Below, piece after piece: positions 1 to 8,123 of a stretch of DNA of 64,000 nucleotides. A model generated the notes under the pieces. That model ran no database searches, was not told the origin of the DNA, and was given only the letters and a program-made list of their open reading frames with translations. Origin of the DNA: Corynebacterium sp. CNJ-954 (GTDB lineage: Bacteria > Actinomycetota > Actinomycetes > Mycobacteriales > Mycobacteriaceae); the NCBI RefSeq assembly GCF_001942345.1, contig NZ_MKKI01000043.1, positions 186,001-250,000 of the forward strand, written 5' to 3'. Position numbers and translations under genes: made by a program. Each line of letters begins with the position of its first letter. Position 1 is the stretch's first letter.

Positions 1-1
1 G

Positions 2-478
2 CAATATCTCGCGGCCACCAGTGGCCGGGTGGAGGGCGCGGTGTTCATCTGCACCGCGGCGAAGTTCGGTGACTCCTCGGGGTGGGTCGACCGGGCCCGG
101 ACCGCCCGGACCGAGGGTGTCTCCGCCCTCGCCGACGCAGTCATCGCCCGGTGGTTCTCCCCCGGCTTCCGCGAGCAGAACCCCGCGACGACGGACCACT
201 TCCGCGACATGATCGCCGCAACCCCGGACGAAGGCTACGCCGCCTGCTGCGACGCCCTCTCCCAGTGGGACTTCACCTCCCGTCTCGGCGAGATCACCGT
301 TCCGACACTGGTCATCGCCGGTGAGCATGATCCGTCCACCGCACCGGAGACGGTGAAGGTGATCGCCGACGGTGTCGACGGGGCGTCCTACGTGGTCCTG
401 TCACCGGCGGCGCACCTGCCGAACCTGGAGCAGCCGGAGACCGTCAACGGACTGATCTGCGGTTTCCTGGCATCGTGA
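2..478 (+). CDS. pcaD: 3-oxoadipate enol-lactonase (PcaD), C-terminal part
   Basis: The 5' end lies outside the window; about 158 residues remain. PcaD hydrolyses 3-oxoadipate enol-lactone to 3-oxoadipate in the cytoplasmic beta-ketoadipate pathway. Visible features are the family-typical TAAKFGD stretch, the late acid strand ending LVIAGEHDPSTAP (Asp of the alpha/beta-hydrolase triad) and the catalytic His in AAHLPNLEQP near the end. The downstream IclR gene starts 23 bp after the stop, so the two may be cotranscribed. In C. glutamicum pcaD is followed directly by pcaO; here about 7.6 kb separate them. Confidence 0.85.
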   Translation, partial: QYLAATSGRVEGAVFICTAAKFGDSSGWVDRARTARTEGVSALADAVIARWFSPGFREQNPATTDHFRDMIAATPDEGYAACCDALSQWDFTSRLGEITVPTLVIAGEHDPSTAPETVKVIADGVDGASYVVLSPAAHLPNLEQPETVNGLICGFLAS

Positions 479-501
479 CGACGGACTGAGGTGAGGGAAC
501 A

Positions 502-1305
502 GTGGCAAACTCGCGATCTGGTGAGTCCGTCCTCCAACGGGCGATGAGAATCCTGGAGTGTTTCGACGCCGACACACCCCGGTTGACGGCATCGCAGATC
601 GCCGAGTCCACCGGGCTGTCCCGGTCGACGACCCACCGTCTCGTCACCGAGATGACCTCGGTGGGGATGCTGCAACGCCTCGACGACGGGAATCTGACTG
701 TCAGCGTCCGTTCCTGGGAGACGTCGGTACGGTGCAGCCCCCTCGAACAACTCCGTGAACTGGCCAAACCTGTACTCGAGGGTCTCCACCGCAGGTTCAA
801 CCACCACATATGTCTGGCTGTGCCGGACTTCGATTCGCTCAGTGTGCTCTACCTGGAACACTACGATGCCACGTACCCGCTCCGGATCCTGAGTCGACAC
901 GCCTCCCGGTTGTCGATCCACAACAATTCGGCGGGGTTGACCATGCTCGCTTTCGGTGGCGAGAAGGCCGTCAACCGTGTACTGAACGGCTCACTGCCTG
1001 CCCGCGTCACCGGCGAGCCGATGGATCCGTCGCGCGTCCGTGCAGATCTGCTCCAGATCCGTCAGCAGGGTTACGGGCACATCGTCGGCGGCATGGTCAC
1101 GGAGAACACGTCGTTCGCGGTCCCCTGTTTCGACCTGACCGACGGTTCGGTGCAGTGCTCCCTCGGCCTTGTCGCCCGCACCGACCAGTGCGACCACGAT
1201 GAGGTCCTCACCACACTTATTTCTGCCGGTAGAACTCTTTCCCGTGCACTGACCGAAGCGTCCACCCCCGAGGTGCCCCCGATATTCCTAGACAAGTCGG
1301 CGTAA
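502..1305 (+). CDS. IclR-family transcriptional regulator
   Basis: A 267-residue protein with an N-terminal winged helix-turn-helix (about residues 8-65, with TASQIAESTGLSRSTTHRLV as recognition region) and a C-terminal IclR effector domain (about 85-255). The start is GTG at 502, preceded by GAGGTGAGGG. IclR proteins are usually dimeric, effector-responsive regulators of an adjacent catabolic operon. Placed between pcaD and the transporter operon, it probably controls the genes from 1436. It is less like the usual PcaR sequence (which starts near an SLARGL motif), so I do not name it. Confidence 0.85.
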   Translation: MANSRSGESVLQRAMRILECFDADTPRLTASQIAESTGLSRSTTHRLVTEMTSVGMLQRLDDGNLTVSVRSWETSVRCSPLEQLRELAKPVLEGLHRRFNHHICLAVPDFDSLSVLYLEHYDATYPLRILSRHASRLSIHNNSAGLTMLAFGGEKAVNRVLNGSLPARVTGEPMDPSRVRADLLQIRQQGYGHIVGGMVTENTSFAVPCFDLTDGSVQCSLGLVARTDQCDHDEVLTTLISAGRTLSRALTEASTPEVPPIFLDKSA

Positions 1306-1319
1306 CCGTGCCCCCGTTG

Positions 1320-1334
1320 TCCCGTTCAACGGGA
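1320..1334. promoter_or_regulatory. 15-bp perfect palindrome, possible IclR operator
   Basis: TCCCGTT-C-AACGGGA lies between the IclR gene and the transporter gene. IclR proteins commonly bind 14-16 bp palindromes near their target promoters. A second inverted pair, CCCGGA/TCCGGG, sits at 1392-1409 in the presumed leader. The assignment to this regulator is inference; the 3' end of the IclR transcript is an alternative, but no U-run follows. Confidence 0.35.
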
Positions 1335-1435
1335 AGGCTCAGGAACCCCCTTCCGCCCTCCCTAGGCTGCACAGCAACCAGTTCACGTGACCCCGGACAC
1401 AGCTCCGGGAAACATGATCCAGATTGGAGTTGACC

Positions 1436-2953
1436 GTGACTGTGACGCCTAGCACCTCATCCCCGGACCGATCCCCTGTGGTCGGTACCGCCGACACATC
1501 TGAGCACGACACCGCCCTCCTGCACGTCCACCACGCGCCGAAGAAAGCCGCCGCAGCATCGCTGCTCGGTTCCACCCTCGAGTACTACGACTTCGTCGTC
1601 TACGGGACGGCATCGGCACTGTTGTTCAACCAGCTTTTCTTTCCACAGGGCAATGCCGTCGTCGCCACCATGGGGTCCCTCGCCTCCTTTGGAGTGGCCT
1701 ACATCGCCCGTCCCATCGGCGGACTGGTGATGGGACACGTCGGCGACCGGATCAGCCGCAAAACCGCACTGTTGGTGACCCTGGTCGTGATGGGCTGCGC
1801 CTCAGTGTCGATCGGACTGTTACCCACCTACGACTCCATCGGGATCTGGGCGACGGTCCTGCTCGTCACCTGCCGCATAGCCCAGGGGTTCTCCGCCGGC
1901 GCCGAGTCCGCCGGAGCATCGACGATGACCATGGAGCATTCGCCGGAAGGCAGACGCGGACTGTTCACCAGCTCGGTGATGATCGGATGCTCGGTCGGCA
2001 ATGTGCTCGCCGGTGTCGTGTTCCTTCCGTTCCTCATGCTCCCCGACGACCAGCTGATGAGCTGGGGTTGGCGGATTCCTTTCCTCCTCTCTGCCGTCGT
2101 GCTCCTGGTCGCCTACTTCGTGAGAACCCGCCTTGAAGAACCCGACGCGGTGGCACGGACCGAGGAACGACTCAGCGAGACAGACGAGGAAGAGGTCGTC
2201 CACCACGTCCCAGCTCTCGCCGTGCTGAAGAGCCAGAGCATCGATGTCCTCCGCGTGGTCCTGATCACGCTCTACTCCGTCGTCCAGACGACCTTCAATG
2301 TCTACGCGCTGACCTACGCCACCCAGAACTCCGGCATCGAACGGTCCACGATGGTTACCGTCAACACCATCGCCCTGGGAGTATCCATCGCGATTATTCC
2401 CCTGGCTGCCTGGATGTCCGACCGTTACGGGCGCAAACCCGTCCTGATCGTCGGTGCCGTCGGCAGCATCATCACAACCTACCTCTACTTCCAGGCGATC
2501 ACGGACGCGAACCTCACCCTGATCTTCATACTCTGCATCCTCAACCAGGGTTTCTTCTACTCATGCTGGAACGGTGTGTGGACGATCTTCTTCCCTGAGA
2601 TGTTCGCTGCCCCGGTGCGCTACACAGGCATGGCGATGGGCAACCAGATCGGCCTCGTGATCGTCGGGTTCACTCCCGCCATCGCAACCGCCCTGGAATC
2701 CTGGGGCGGCTGGCACGCCGTCGTCGTCTATGTCGCTGTCTGTGTCGCGGTCGCCTCGCTGGTGATCATGGGCACCCGCGAGACCGCATTCACCCCACTC
2801 GACCAGTTGGGGCTGAAAGACACCCCGAAGTTCACCCGTGCCGACCAGTTGGAGTTGTTCGCTGCGGCCGGCTCACGGGATTCCTCCGTGGTCTCGGAGA
2901 CCGCGGACCTGGAGGCGTCACGTACCACCTCACACACGACCAAAGGAGAATAG
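1436..2953 (+). CDS. MFS transporter, metabolite:H+ symporter (MHS) family
   Basis: Twelve predicted membrane helices and the MHS hallmarks: STLEYYDFVVYGTA in TM1, a GDRISRKTALL loop after TM2 and SDRYGRKPVLIVG between TM6 and TM7. Relatives take up shikimate, quinate, dicarboxylates and aromatic acids with protons. I choose GTG at 1436 because GGAG (1426-1429) is then 6 nt upstream; the longer TTG start at 1424 has no ribosome site. The protein is 505 residues with a hydrophilic tail of about 60. It is the first gene of the operon running to 8072. The substrate is unknown. Confidence 0.85.
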   Translation: MTVTPSTSSPDRSPVVGTADTSEHDTALLHVHHAPKKAAAASLLGSTLEYYDFVVYGTASALLFNQLFFPQGNAVVATMGSLASFGVAYIARPIGGLVMGHVGDRISRKTALLVTLVVMGCASVSIGLLPTYDSIGIWATVLLVTCRIAQGFSAGAESAGASTMTMEHSPEGRRGLFTSSVMIGCSVGNVLAGVVFLPFLMLPDDQLMSWGWRIPFLLSAVVLLVAYFVRTRLEEPDAVARTEERLSETDEEEVVHHVPALAVLKSQSIDVLRVVLITLYSVVQTTFNVYALTYATQNSGIERSTMVTVNTIALGVSIAIIPLAAWMSDRYGRKPVLIVGAVGSIITTYLYFQAITDANLTLIFILCILNQGFFYSCWNGVWTIFFPEMFAAPVRYTGMAMGNQIGLVIVGFTPAIATALESWGGWHAVVVYVAVCVAVASLVIMGTRETAFTPLDQLGLKDTPKFTRADQLELFAAAGSRDSSVVSETADLEASRTTSHTTKGE

Positions 2954-2959
2954 AAGAAG

Positions 2960-4045
2960 ATGTCCACCCCCGTTCTGAAGGTCGGCGTCGTCGGTTGCGG
3001 CGCGATCTCCCGTAACCATCTCGAGGCATTCGCTGCCGTGGCAGGCGCCGAGGTCACCGTCGTCTGCGACATCGATCCCGACCGCGCCCACCGGACCGCC
3101 ACACAGTACGGCATCGCACGGGCGGTCACCACCGTCGACGAGGTACTCGCCAGCGGTGTCGACATCATCTCGGTGTGCACCCCGCACCCCACCCACGAGG
3201 AGGTCGTCCTCGCCGCCGCAGCCGCCGGTGTCCATGTCCTGTGTGAGAAACCCGTCGCGATCGACCTCGACTCCGCCCGACGCATGACCTCGGCCTGCCA
3301 CACGGCCGGCGTTCACCTGGGCGTCCTGTTCCAGCGCCGTTTCTGGCCTGCTGCACAGGAGATGAAGGCCGAGTTTGTCCAGGGCCGTCTCGGCGAGCCG
3401 ATCCTGGGACAGTGCACCGTCCTGCTGCACCGCGACCCCACGTACTATTCGGCGACACCGTGGCGCGGCACCTGGGACAACGACGGAGGCGGCGTACTGA
3501 TGACCCAGGCCATCCACTACATCGACCTGCTGGTCTGGATGCTCGGCGACCCGGTCGAGGTCTCGGGGAAGATCGCCACGTTCACCCACGACATTGAGGT
3601 CGAGGACACGGCGGTCGCCACGGTCACTTTCGCGTCCGGGGCACTGGCGACGATCACCGCGACCACCGCCGCCGACACCGCCCTCGGCGCCCGGGTGCAG
3701 GTCACCGGCTCCTCCGGGACCACCCGGGCGATCCTGGAGTACCCCGAGGGCACCGACGGCCGGGCCGTCCTGCGCGCGGAGGGCGGAGCGGTGACCACCA
3801 CGGCCGACTACCCTGACGGGCTGGAGGCCAATGCCGATCTCCGCACCATCAACGGCGCGCTGATCCCCCACCACACCGCCCAGGTCGCCGACTTCGTCGA
3901 CGCCGTCCGGGAGGGACGCGAACCGGCGGTGACCGGTCACGACGCCACCCGGTCACTGGCGGTACTGCTCGCCGTCTACGAGTCATCCCGTACCGGTGTG
4001 CCGGTGCGCCCGGCAACCGACGCCGCACCGGAGGTGACCGCATGA
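2960..4045 (+). CDS. Gfo/Idh/MocA-family NAD(P)-dependent oxidoreductase
   Basis: A 361-residue protein with an N-terminal Rossmann fold (VGVVGCGAISRNH at residues 6-18), the family lysine in CEKPVAID (about 94-101) and the C-terminal GFO_IDH_MocA domain with TQAIHYIDLL (HxxD-type motif). Such enzymes oxidise or reduce hydroxyl groups of sugars, inositols and other polyols. AGGAG lies upstream of ATG 2960, six bases after the transporter stop. It overlaps the next gene by ATGA. With the isomerase and flavoprotein it suggests stepwise oxidation of a cyclic polyol or hydroaromatic compound; the substrate cannot be read from sequence. Confidence 0.88.
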   Translation: MSTPVLKVGVVGCGAISRNHLEAFAAVAGAEVTVVCDIDPDRAHRTATQYGIARAVTTVDEVLASGVDIISVCTPHPTHEEVVLAAAAAGVHVLCEKPVAIDLDSARRMTSACHTAGVHLGVLFQRRFWPAAQEMKAEFVQGRLGEPILGQCTVLLHRDPTYYSATPWRGTWDNDGGGVLMTQAIHYIDLLVWMLGDPVEVSGKIATFTHDIEVEDTAVATVTFASGALATITATTAADTALGARVQVTGSSGTTRAILEYPEGTDGRAVLRAEGGAVTTTADYPDGLEANADLRTINGALIPHHTAQVADFVDAVREGREPAVTGHDATRSLAVLLAVYESSRTGVPVRPATDAAPEVTA

Positions 4046-4842
4046 GGCCCCTCGGACTCGCCCCACTGTCCGCGTTGACTGTCCCACCCGACCGCCTGGT
4101 CAGGCTGGCCGCCGAGGCCGGCTTCGACTTCGTCGGTCTGCGCGTCCTCGCCGTCACCGCCGACGAACCGTCCTACGACCTGTCACCGGGCTCACCACTG
4201 CTGGCAGACACGCTGACCGCGCTCGCCGAGACCGGGCTGTCGGTGGTCGACACCGAATTCCTGCGCATCGACGCCGACACCGGTCGCGACACATGGCTCC
4301 CGGCCCTCGAGGCGTCCCAGGCACTCGGTGCCACCCGGTTCACCGTCGCCGCCGGAGACGAGGATCTCGCCAGGCTGACCGACACACTCGGACGCCTGGT
4401 CCAGGACGCCGCACCATACGGCGTGACCCCTGCGCTGGAACCGATCTCCTACCGCAGTGTGCGTTCCCTGCCGGTGGCGGCACAGATCGCGCGGGACACC
4501 GGTGCCCGTGTCCTGGCGGACACCCTGCATCTGGTCCGGTTCGGCGCGACCCCGGAGGAGTTGGCGCAGATCAGCGATCTCGTGGACATGGTGCAGGTGT
4601 GTGACAGTCCGGCGCAGGCGCCCTCCACGGTGGACGGTCTGGTCGAGGAATCACGGGCGCTGCGGTTGGCGCCGGGTGACGGCGACCAGGACCTGACGCG
4701 GTACCTCCGCCCACTGCCCGAGGACCTCCCGGTCAGTGTGGAGGTCCCGAACACCGGTGAGATCACCCGCCGCGGAGCCGCAGACTGGATCCGCCACCTG
4801 TACGACAGCACAACCACCCTGACCGGAGGACAGACATCATGA
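4042..4842 (+). CDS. Sugar phosphate isomerase/epimerase-type TIM-barrel protein
   Basis: A 266-residue AP_endonuc_2 (xylose-isomerase-like) TIM barrel. Likely metal ligands lie in ALEPIS (Glu), LADTLH (Asp, His) and SVEVPNTG (Glu). The superfamily includes IolE, IolI, hydroxypyruvate isomerases and 3-dehydroshikimate dehydratases such as the N-terminal half of QsuB (at 11556). Residue identity to QsuB looks low, so dehydratase, epimerase or isomerase activity all remain possible. It is translationally coupled by ATGA overlaps on both sides to the oxidoreductase and the flavoprotein. Confidence 0.8.
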   Translation: MRPLGLAPLSALTVPPDRLVRLAAEAGFDFVGLRVLAVTADEPSYDLSPGSPLLADTLTALAETGLSVVDTEFLRIDADTGRDTWLPALEASQALGATRFTVAAGDEDLARLTDTLGRLVQDAAPYGVTPALEPISYRSVRSLPVAAQIARDTGARVLADTLHLVRFGATPEELAQISDLVDMVQVCDSPAQAPSTVDGLVEESRALRLAPGDGDQDLTRYLRPLPEDLPVSVEVPNTGEITRRGAADWIRHLYDSTTTLTGGQTS

Positions 4843-6590
4843 CGGAAACGCCGACAACCACCTACGACACGGTCGTGATCGGCTCCGGCGCCGGTGGACT
4901 CTCCGCCGCAGTGACCGCCGCCCACCACGGGCTGTCCGTGGCCGTGGTGGAGAAGGCCGATGTTCTCGGCGGGGCGACCACCTGGTCCGGAGGGTGGGCC
5001 TGGACACCGGGCACCAGTTTCGCCCGGCGCGACGGGGTCGTCGAGGACACCGAGGATTTCCGTACCTACCTGCGTGCCGTGATCGGTGAGCACTACCAGG
5101 ACGACAACATCGACGCCTTTCTGGACGCCGCGCCCGAGATGGTCGACTTCTTCCACACTCAGACTGCACTCCAGTTCACCCCGGGTGCCGCGATCAAGGA
5201 CATCTACGGTGACCTTCCCGGCGCGGGGACGGGGCACCGGTCGGTGGGGCCTGCACCGTTCAACGGTCGCAAGGTCCGCCCGGAGGTACGGGCGAAACTG
5301 CGCCACCAGCTCTACGAGACGTCGTTCCTGGGGATGGGGATCATGGCGGGGCCCGACCTGAAGAAGTTCCTCTCCGCGTCCCGCGGGGACGTGCGCGGAT
5401 GGTTCCATGCGGCCCGCCGCGTGCTGGTGCACATGTGGGACATGATGGTCCACCGGCGCAATATGCAGATGGTCAACGGTGCCGCGCTGGTCGGACGTCT
5501 CGCCGCGTCTGCCGATGACCTCGGTGTCGAGTTGCTGACCGGTACCGCGGCCCGGGAACTGGTCCCCGACTCTGCCGGACGGGTCACCGGCGTGACAGTC
5601 CAGGGCCCGGACGGTACCCGGGTGCTCACCGCGTCCCGGGGTGTCGTGCTTGCCACCGGCGGCTTCCCCGCTGACGTCGAGCTTCGGCGTGACCTGTTCC
5701 CCCGGACCCCTACCGGCCAGGAGCACTGGACGCTGGCACCGACGGAGGCCAGCGGCGACGGCCTACGGATGGCACGGGCCGTCGGTGCGGCGTCCCGTAC
5801 GGACCTGAAGTCCCCGGCGGCGTGGTGTCCGGTGTCGGAGGTCCCGTACCTCAACGGGAAGGTCGGCACGTTCCCCCACATCATGGACCGGGCCAAGCCC
5901 GGCTCCATCGGTGTGGTGTCCACCGGCCGGAGGTTCGTCAACGAAGCCAACGGCTACTACGACTACGTGGACGCCATGTTCTCCGCCGCGCCCGACGGCG
6001 AACCGGTACAGTCCTGGCAGGTCGCCGACTCCACGTTCGTCCGTCACTACCCGCTGGGGATGGCCAAACCGTTCCCGGTACCCTTGTTCCCGTATGTACG
6101 CAACGGCTACCTGGTCAAAGGCAGGACGTTGCGGGAGCTTGCGGAGAAGTGCGGCATCGACCCGGACGGACTGGAGGACACCGTGGCAGAGTTCAACGAG
6201 AACGCCCGACGCGGCGTAGACCCGGACTTCCACCGTGGTGAGACCGAGTTCAACAGGTACGGCGGTGATCCGAAAGTGGGGCCGAATCCGTCGCTGGCGC
6301 CGGTGGAGAATGGTCCGTTCTACGCGGTGAAGGTCCGCCCCGGCAGCTTCGGCACGTTCGCGGGAATTGCCGCGGACGGGCGTGCCCGGGTGCTCGGCGA
6401 GGACGGGTCTCCGGTCATGGGCCTGTACACCGCCGGGAACGACCGCGCCTCGGTCATGGGTGGGTTCTACCCTGCCGGAGGCATCAACCTGGGCCCTGCA
6501 CTGACCTTCGGCTACGTCGCCGGACGGGAGATGGCCCAGGGGACGGTCCAGGGGACGGTCCAGGGAACGGCATCGCCCGAGGGCCGTTAG
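4839..6590 (+). CDS. FAD-dependent dehydrogenase, KstD/fumarate-reductase flavoprotein family
   Basis: A 583-residue flavoprotein. The FAD-binding motif VVIGSGAGGLSAA is at about 11-23, followed by EKADVLGGATTWSGG, and the C-terminal FAD segment is GGFYPAGGINLGPALTFG. This family covers 3-ketosteroid delta-1-dehydrogenases, fumarate reductases and related enzymes that insert or remove C=C bonds next to a carbonyl. It carries no obvious secretion signal or haem motif. The coding end contains a 12-bp tandem repeat giving GTVQGTVQGT. Gene neighbours suggest it desaturates a ring intermediate made by the preceding oxidoreductase; this is inference. Confidence 0.82.
   Translation: MTETPTTTYDTVVIGSGAGGLSAAVTAAHHGLSVAVVEKADVLGGATTWSGGWAWTPGTSFARRDGVVEDTEDFRTYLRAVIGEHYQDDNIDAFLDAAPEMVDFFHTQTALQFTPGAAIKDIYGDLPGAGTGHRSVGPAPFNGRKVRPEVRAKLRHQLYETSFLGMGIMAGPDLKKFLSASRGDVRGWFHAARRVLVHMWDMMVHRRNMQMVNGAALVGRLAASADDLGVELLTGTAARELVPDSAGRVTGVTVQGPDGTRVLTASRGVVLATGGFPADVELRRDLFPRTPTGQEHWTLAPTEASGDGLRMARAVGAASRTDLKSPAAWCPVSEVPYLNGKVGTFPHIMDRAKPGSIGVVSTGRRFVNEANGYYDYVDAMFSAAPDGEPVQSWQVADSTFVRHYPLGMAKPFPVPLFPYVRNGYLVKGRTLRELAEKCGIDPDGLEDTVAEFNENARRGVDPDFHRGETEFNRYGGDPKVGPNPSLAPVENGPFYAVKVRPGSFGTFAGIAADGRARVLGEDGSPVMGLYTAGNDRASVMGGFYPAGGINLGPALTFGYVAGREMAQGTVQGTVQGTASPEGR
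6537..6570 (+). repeat. 12-bp tandem repeat inside the flavoprotein gene
   Basis: Two exact copies of CAGGGGACGGTC and a third partial copy sit just before the stop codon. The unit is a multiple of three, so gain or loss would only change the number of GTVQ units at the C terminus. Confidence 0.8.
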
Positions 6591-8072
6591 GTGGTCGAGG
6601 CCGCTCTCTCCGCCGCCCCTGTCGCGCTGACGATCATCCTCCTCTTCACGCGACTGCCCGCCTGGGCACCTCCTGTGGCGGGCATTGCCGCGGCGTCGGT
6701 GGTGAGCCTCGTCGTGCTCGACGGCAGCGTCGGGGACCTCGCCGGTGCCGCCGGGGGCTCCTGGGAGACACTGTTGAAGGTGGCGGCCATCATCGGTGCC
6801 GGCGCTCTGTTGGCGCGGGTGATGCACCACACCGGGGCACAGGACAACATCGCCACGTGGCTGTCCAGTGGCGGCACGTCGGTCGCGGCTGCGCTGCTGA
6901 TGACCCACGGCGTGGTCCCCTTCATCGAATCGGTGACCGGCTTCGGCGTGACCATCCTCATCGGGTTGCCGTTGATGCTGGCCTGCGGGTTCACCCCCAT
7001 GCCCGCCGCAACAATGGTGTTGCTGGGGCTCACTGTCAGTCCGTGGGGGTCGATGGCCCCGGGCACCCTGCTGGCCTCGGACATCGCGGGGTCGTCGCTG
7101 CGGGACATGGGGTTGGCCTCAGCCCTGTTGTCGCTCCCGGTCTTCGTGGTGTCCGGGATATTCATCGCCGTCATCGCCGGCCGCGACTCCTCAACGCACA
7201 CACATACCGGAGACCTGCGCATGACGCACCATCTGCGGTGGGTGGCTGCGGGGACGGGCTCTGCGCTACTGCTCTGGGCCAGTATCTCCGCCGCGAACTG
7301 GGTGCTGGGGACGCCCGTCGCCGGTGCAGCCGGTGCAGCGGTCGTGGCCGTGTTCTGGTTGCTCGTCGTCCGCCGTGGCCGTCTTCTCCCCGCCCCGGGC
7401 GCCTCACTGCTGCCCTATGCGGTCCTGGTGCTGGGGACGGTCACCGGTCAGTGGACTGCCTCGCACATTGACCTCTCCCCCGTCGCCGCGGTGCTCGAGT
7501 CCCCGGCGCTGTGGGCTCTGGCCGGGGCAGCGACGGGCGTGCTGTTGTTCACCCCGGACAGGGGGACCCGCGTTACGCTGTCCACCGAGGCTGGCAGCAT
7601 GCTTCTCCAGGTGGGCATACCGACCACCCTGTATGTCGTGTTCGGCACGGTGATGGGTGCCGGTGGTCTGGCGGACGCACTCGCCGGAGCACTCACGAGC
7701 CTGGGCATGGGTTACCTGGCCGTGTCTCCGCTCCTGGCGGCCCTGTCCGGCTACATCACGGCGTCAGGCACCGGGGCCAACGCCATGTTCGGTACCACGC
7801 AGATCGCCGCCGCCCACGCCCTGGATGTCTCACCGTTCTGGATGATGGCCGCGCAGAATGTGGCGGCGGGCTGGGCCGTGGCTGCCAGCCCGGCGCGTAT
7901 CGAACTCGCCTACCGGATGATCGCCGGCAGGGACCGCCGGACCGACGGGGACGGCAGGGCTGATGTGGCGTGGCCGGTGCCGACGCGGTCCGGTCTGCTG
8001 AAGGTCATGGTCCCGGCAGTCCTGTCTGCCACCGTGCTGTGCGGAGCGCTCAGCCTGGTGTTCCTGGTGTGA
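6591..8072 (+). CDS. Lactate permease (LctP/LldP) family carrier
   Basis: A 493-residue polytopic protein with about 13 hydrophobic segments. It has the family's conserved early region around VPFIESVTGFGVTILIGLP and a later SGYITASGTGANAMFG segment that resembles the LctP membrane-reentrant motif. Family members import lactate or glycolate with protons. The GTG start lies immediately after the flavoprotein stop, so expression is coupled to the catabolic operon. That placement suggests it may move a carboxylic-acid substrate or product of this pathway rather than lactate itself. Confidence 0.75.
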   Translation: MVEAALSAAPVALTIILLFTRLPAWAPPVAGIAAASVVSLVVLDGSVGDLAGAAGGSWETLLKVAAIIGAGALLARVMHHTGAQDNIATWLSSGGTSVAAALLMTHGVVPFIESVTGFGVTILIGLPLMLACGFTPMPAATMVLLGLTVSPWGSMAPGTLLASDIAGSSLRDMGLASALLSLPVFVVSGIFIAVIAGRDSSTHTHTGDLRMTHHLRWVAAGTGSALLLWASISAANWVLGTPVAGAAGAAVVAVFWLLVVRRGRLLPAPGASLLPYAVLVLGTVTGQWTASHIDLSPVAAVLESPALWALAGAATGVLLFTPDRGTRVTLSTEAGSMLLQVGIPTTLYVVFGTVMGAGGLADALAGALTSLGMGYLAVSPLLAALSGYITASGTGANAMFGTTQIAAAHALDVSPFWMMAAQNVAAGWAVAASPARIELAYRMIAGRDRRTDGDGRADVAWPVPTRSGLLKVMVPAVLSATVLCGALSLVFLV

Positions 8073-8110
8073 GACTCTGCTGCACCGGCCCCACACCCGT
8101 ACCCGGGCGG

Positions 8111-8116
8111 TAGACT
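8111..8116 (+). promoter_or_regulatory. -10 box of a probable leaderless pcaO transcript
   Basis: TAGACT ends 7 nt before the GTG start at 8124, and no Shine-Dalgarno sequence is present. Transcription would begin at or beside the start codon. Confidence 0.45.
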
Positions 8117-8123
8117 TACCGGC

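Noticed and set aside
2930..3940. Minus-strand frame of 336 codons opposite the Gfo/Idh/MocA gene
   Set aside because: The plus strand carries the full Rossmann and EKP motifs; the opposite frame is Gly/Asp/Arg-rich with no domain.
4449..5726. Minus-strand frame of 425 codons
   Set aside because: Antisense to the isomerase and flavoprotein genes, with no ribosome site and shadow-like composition.
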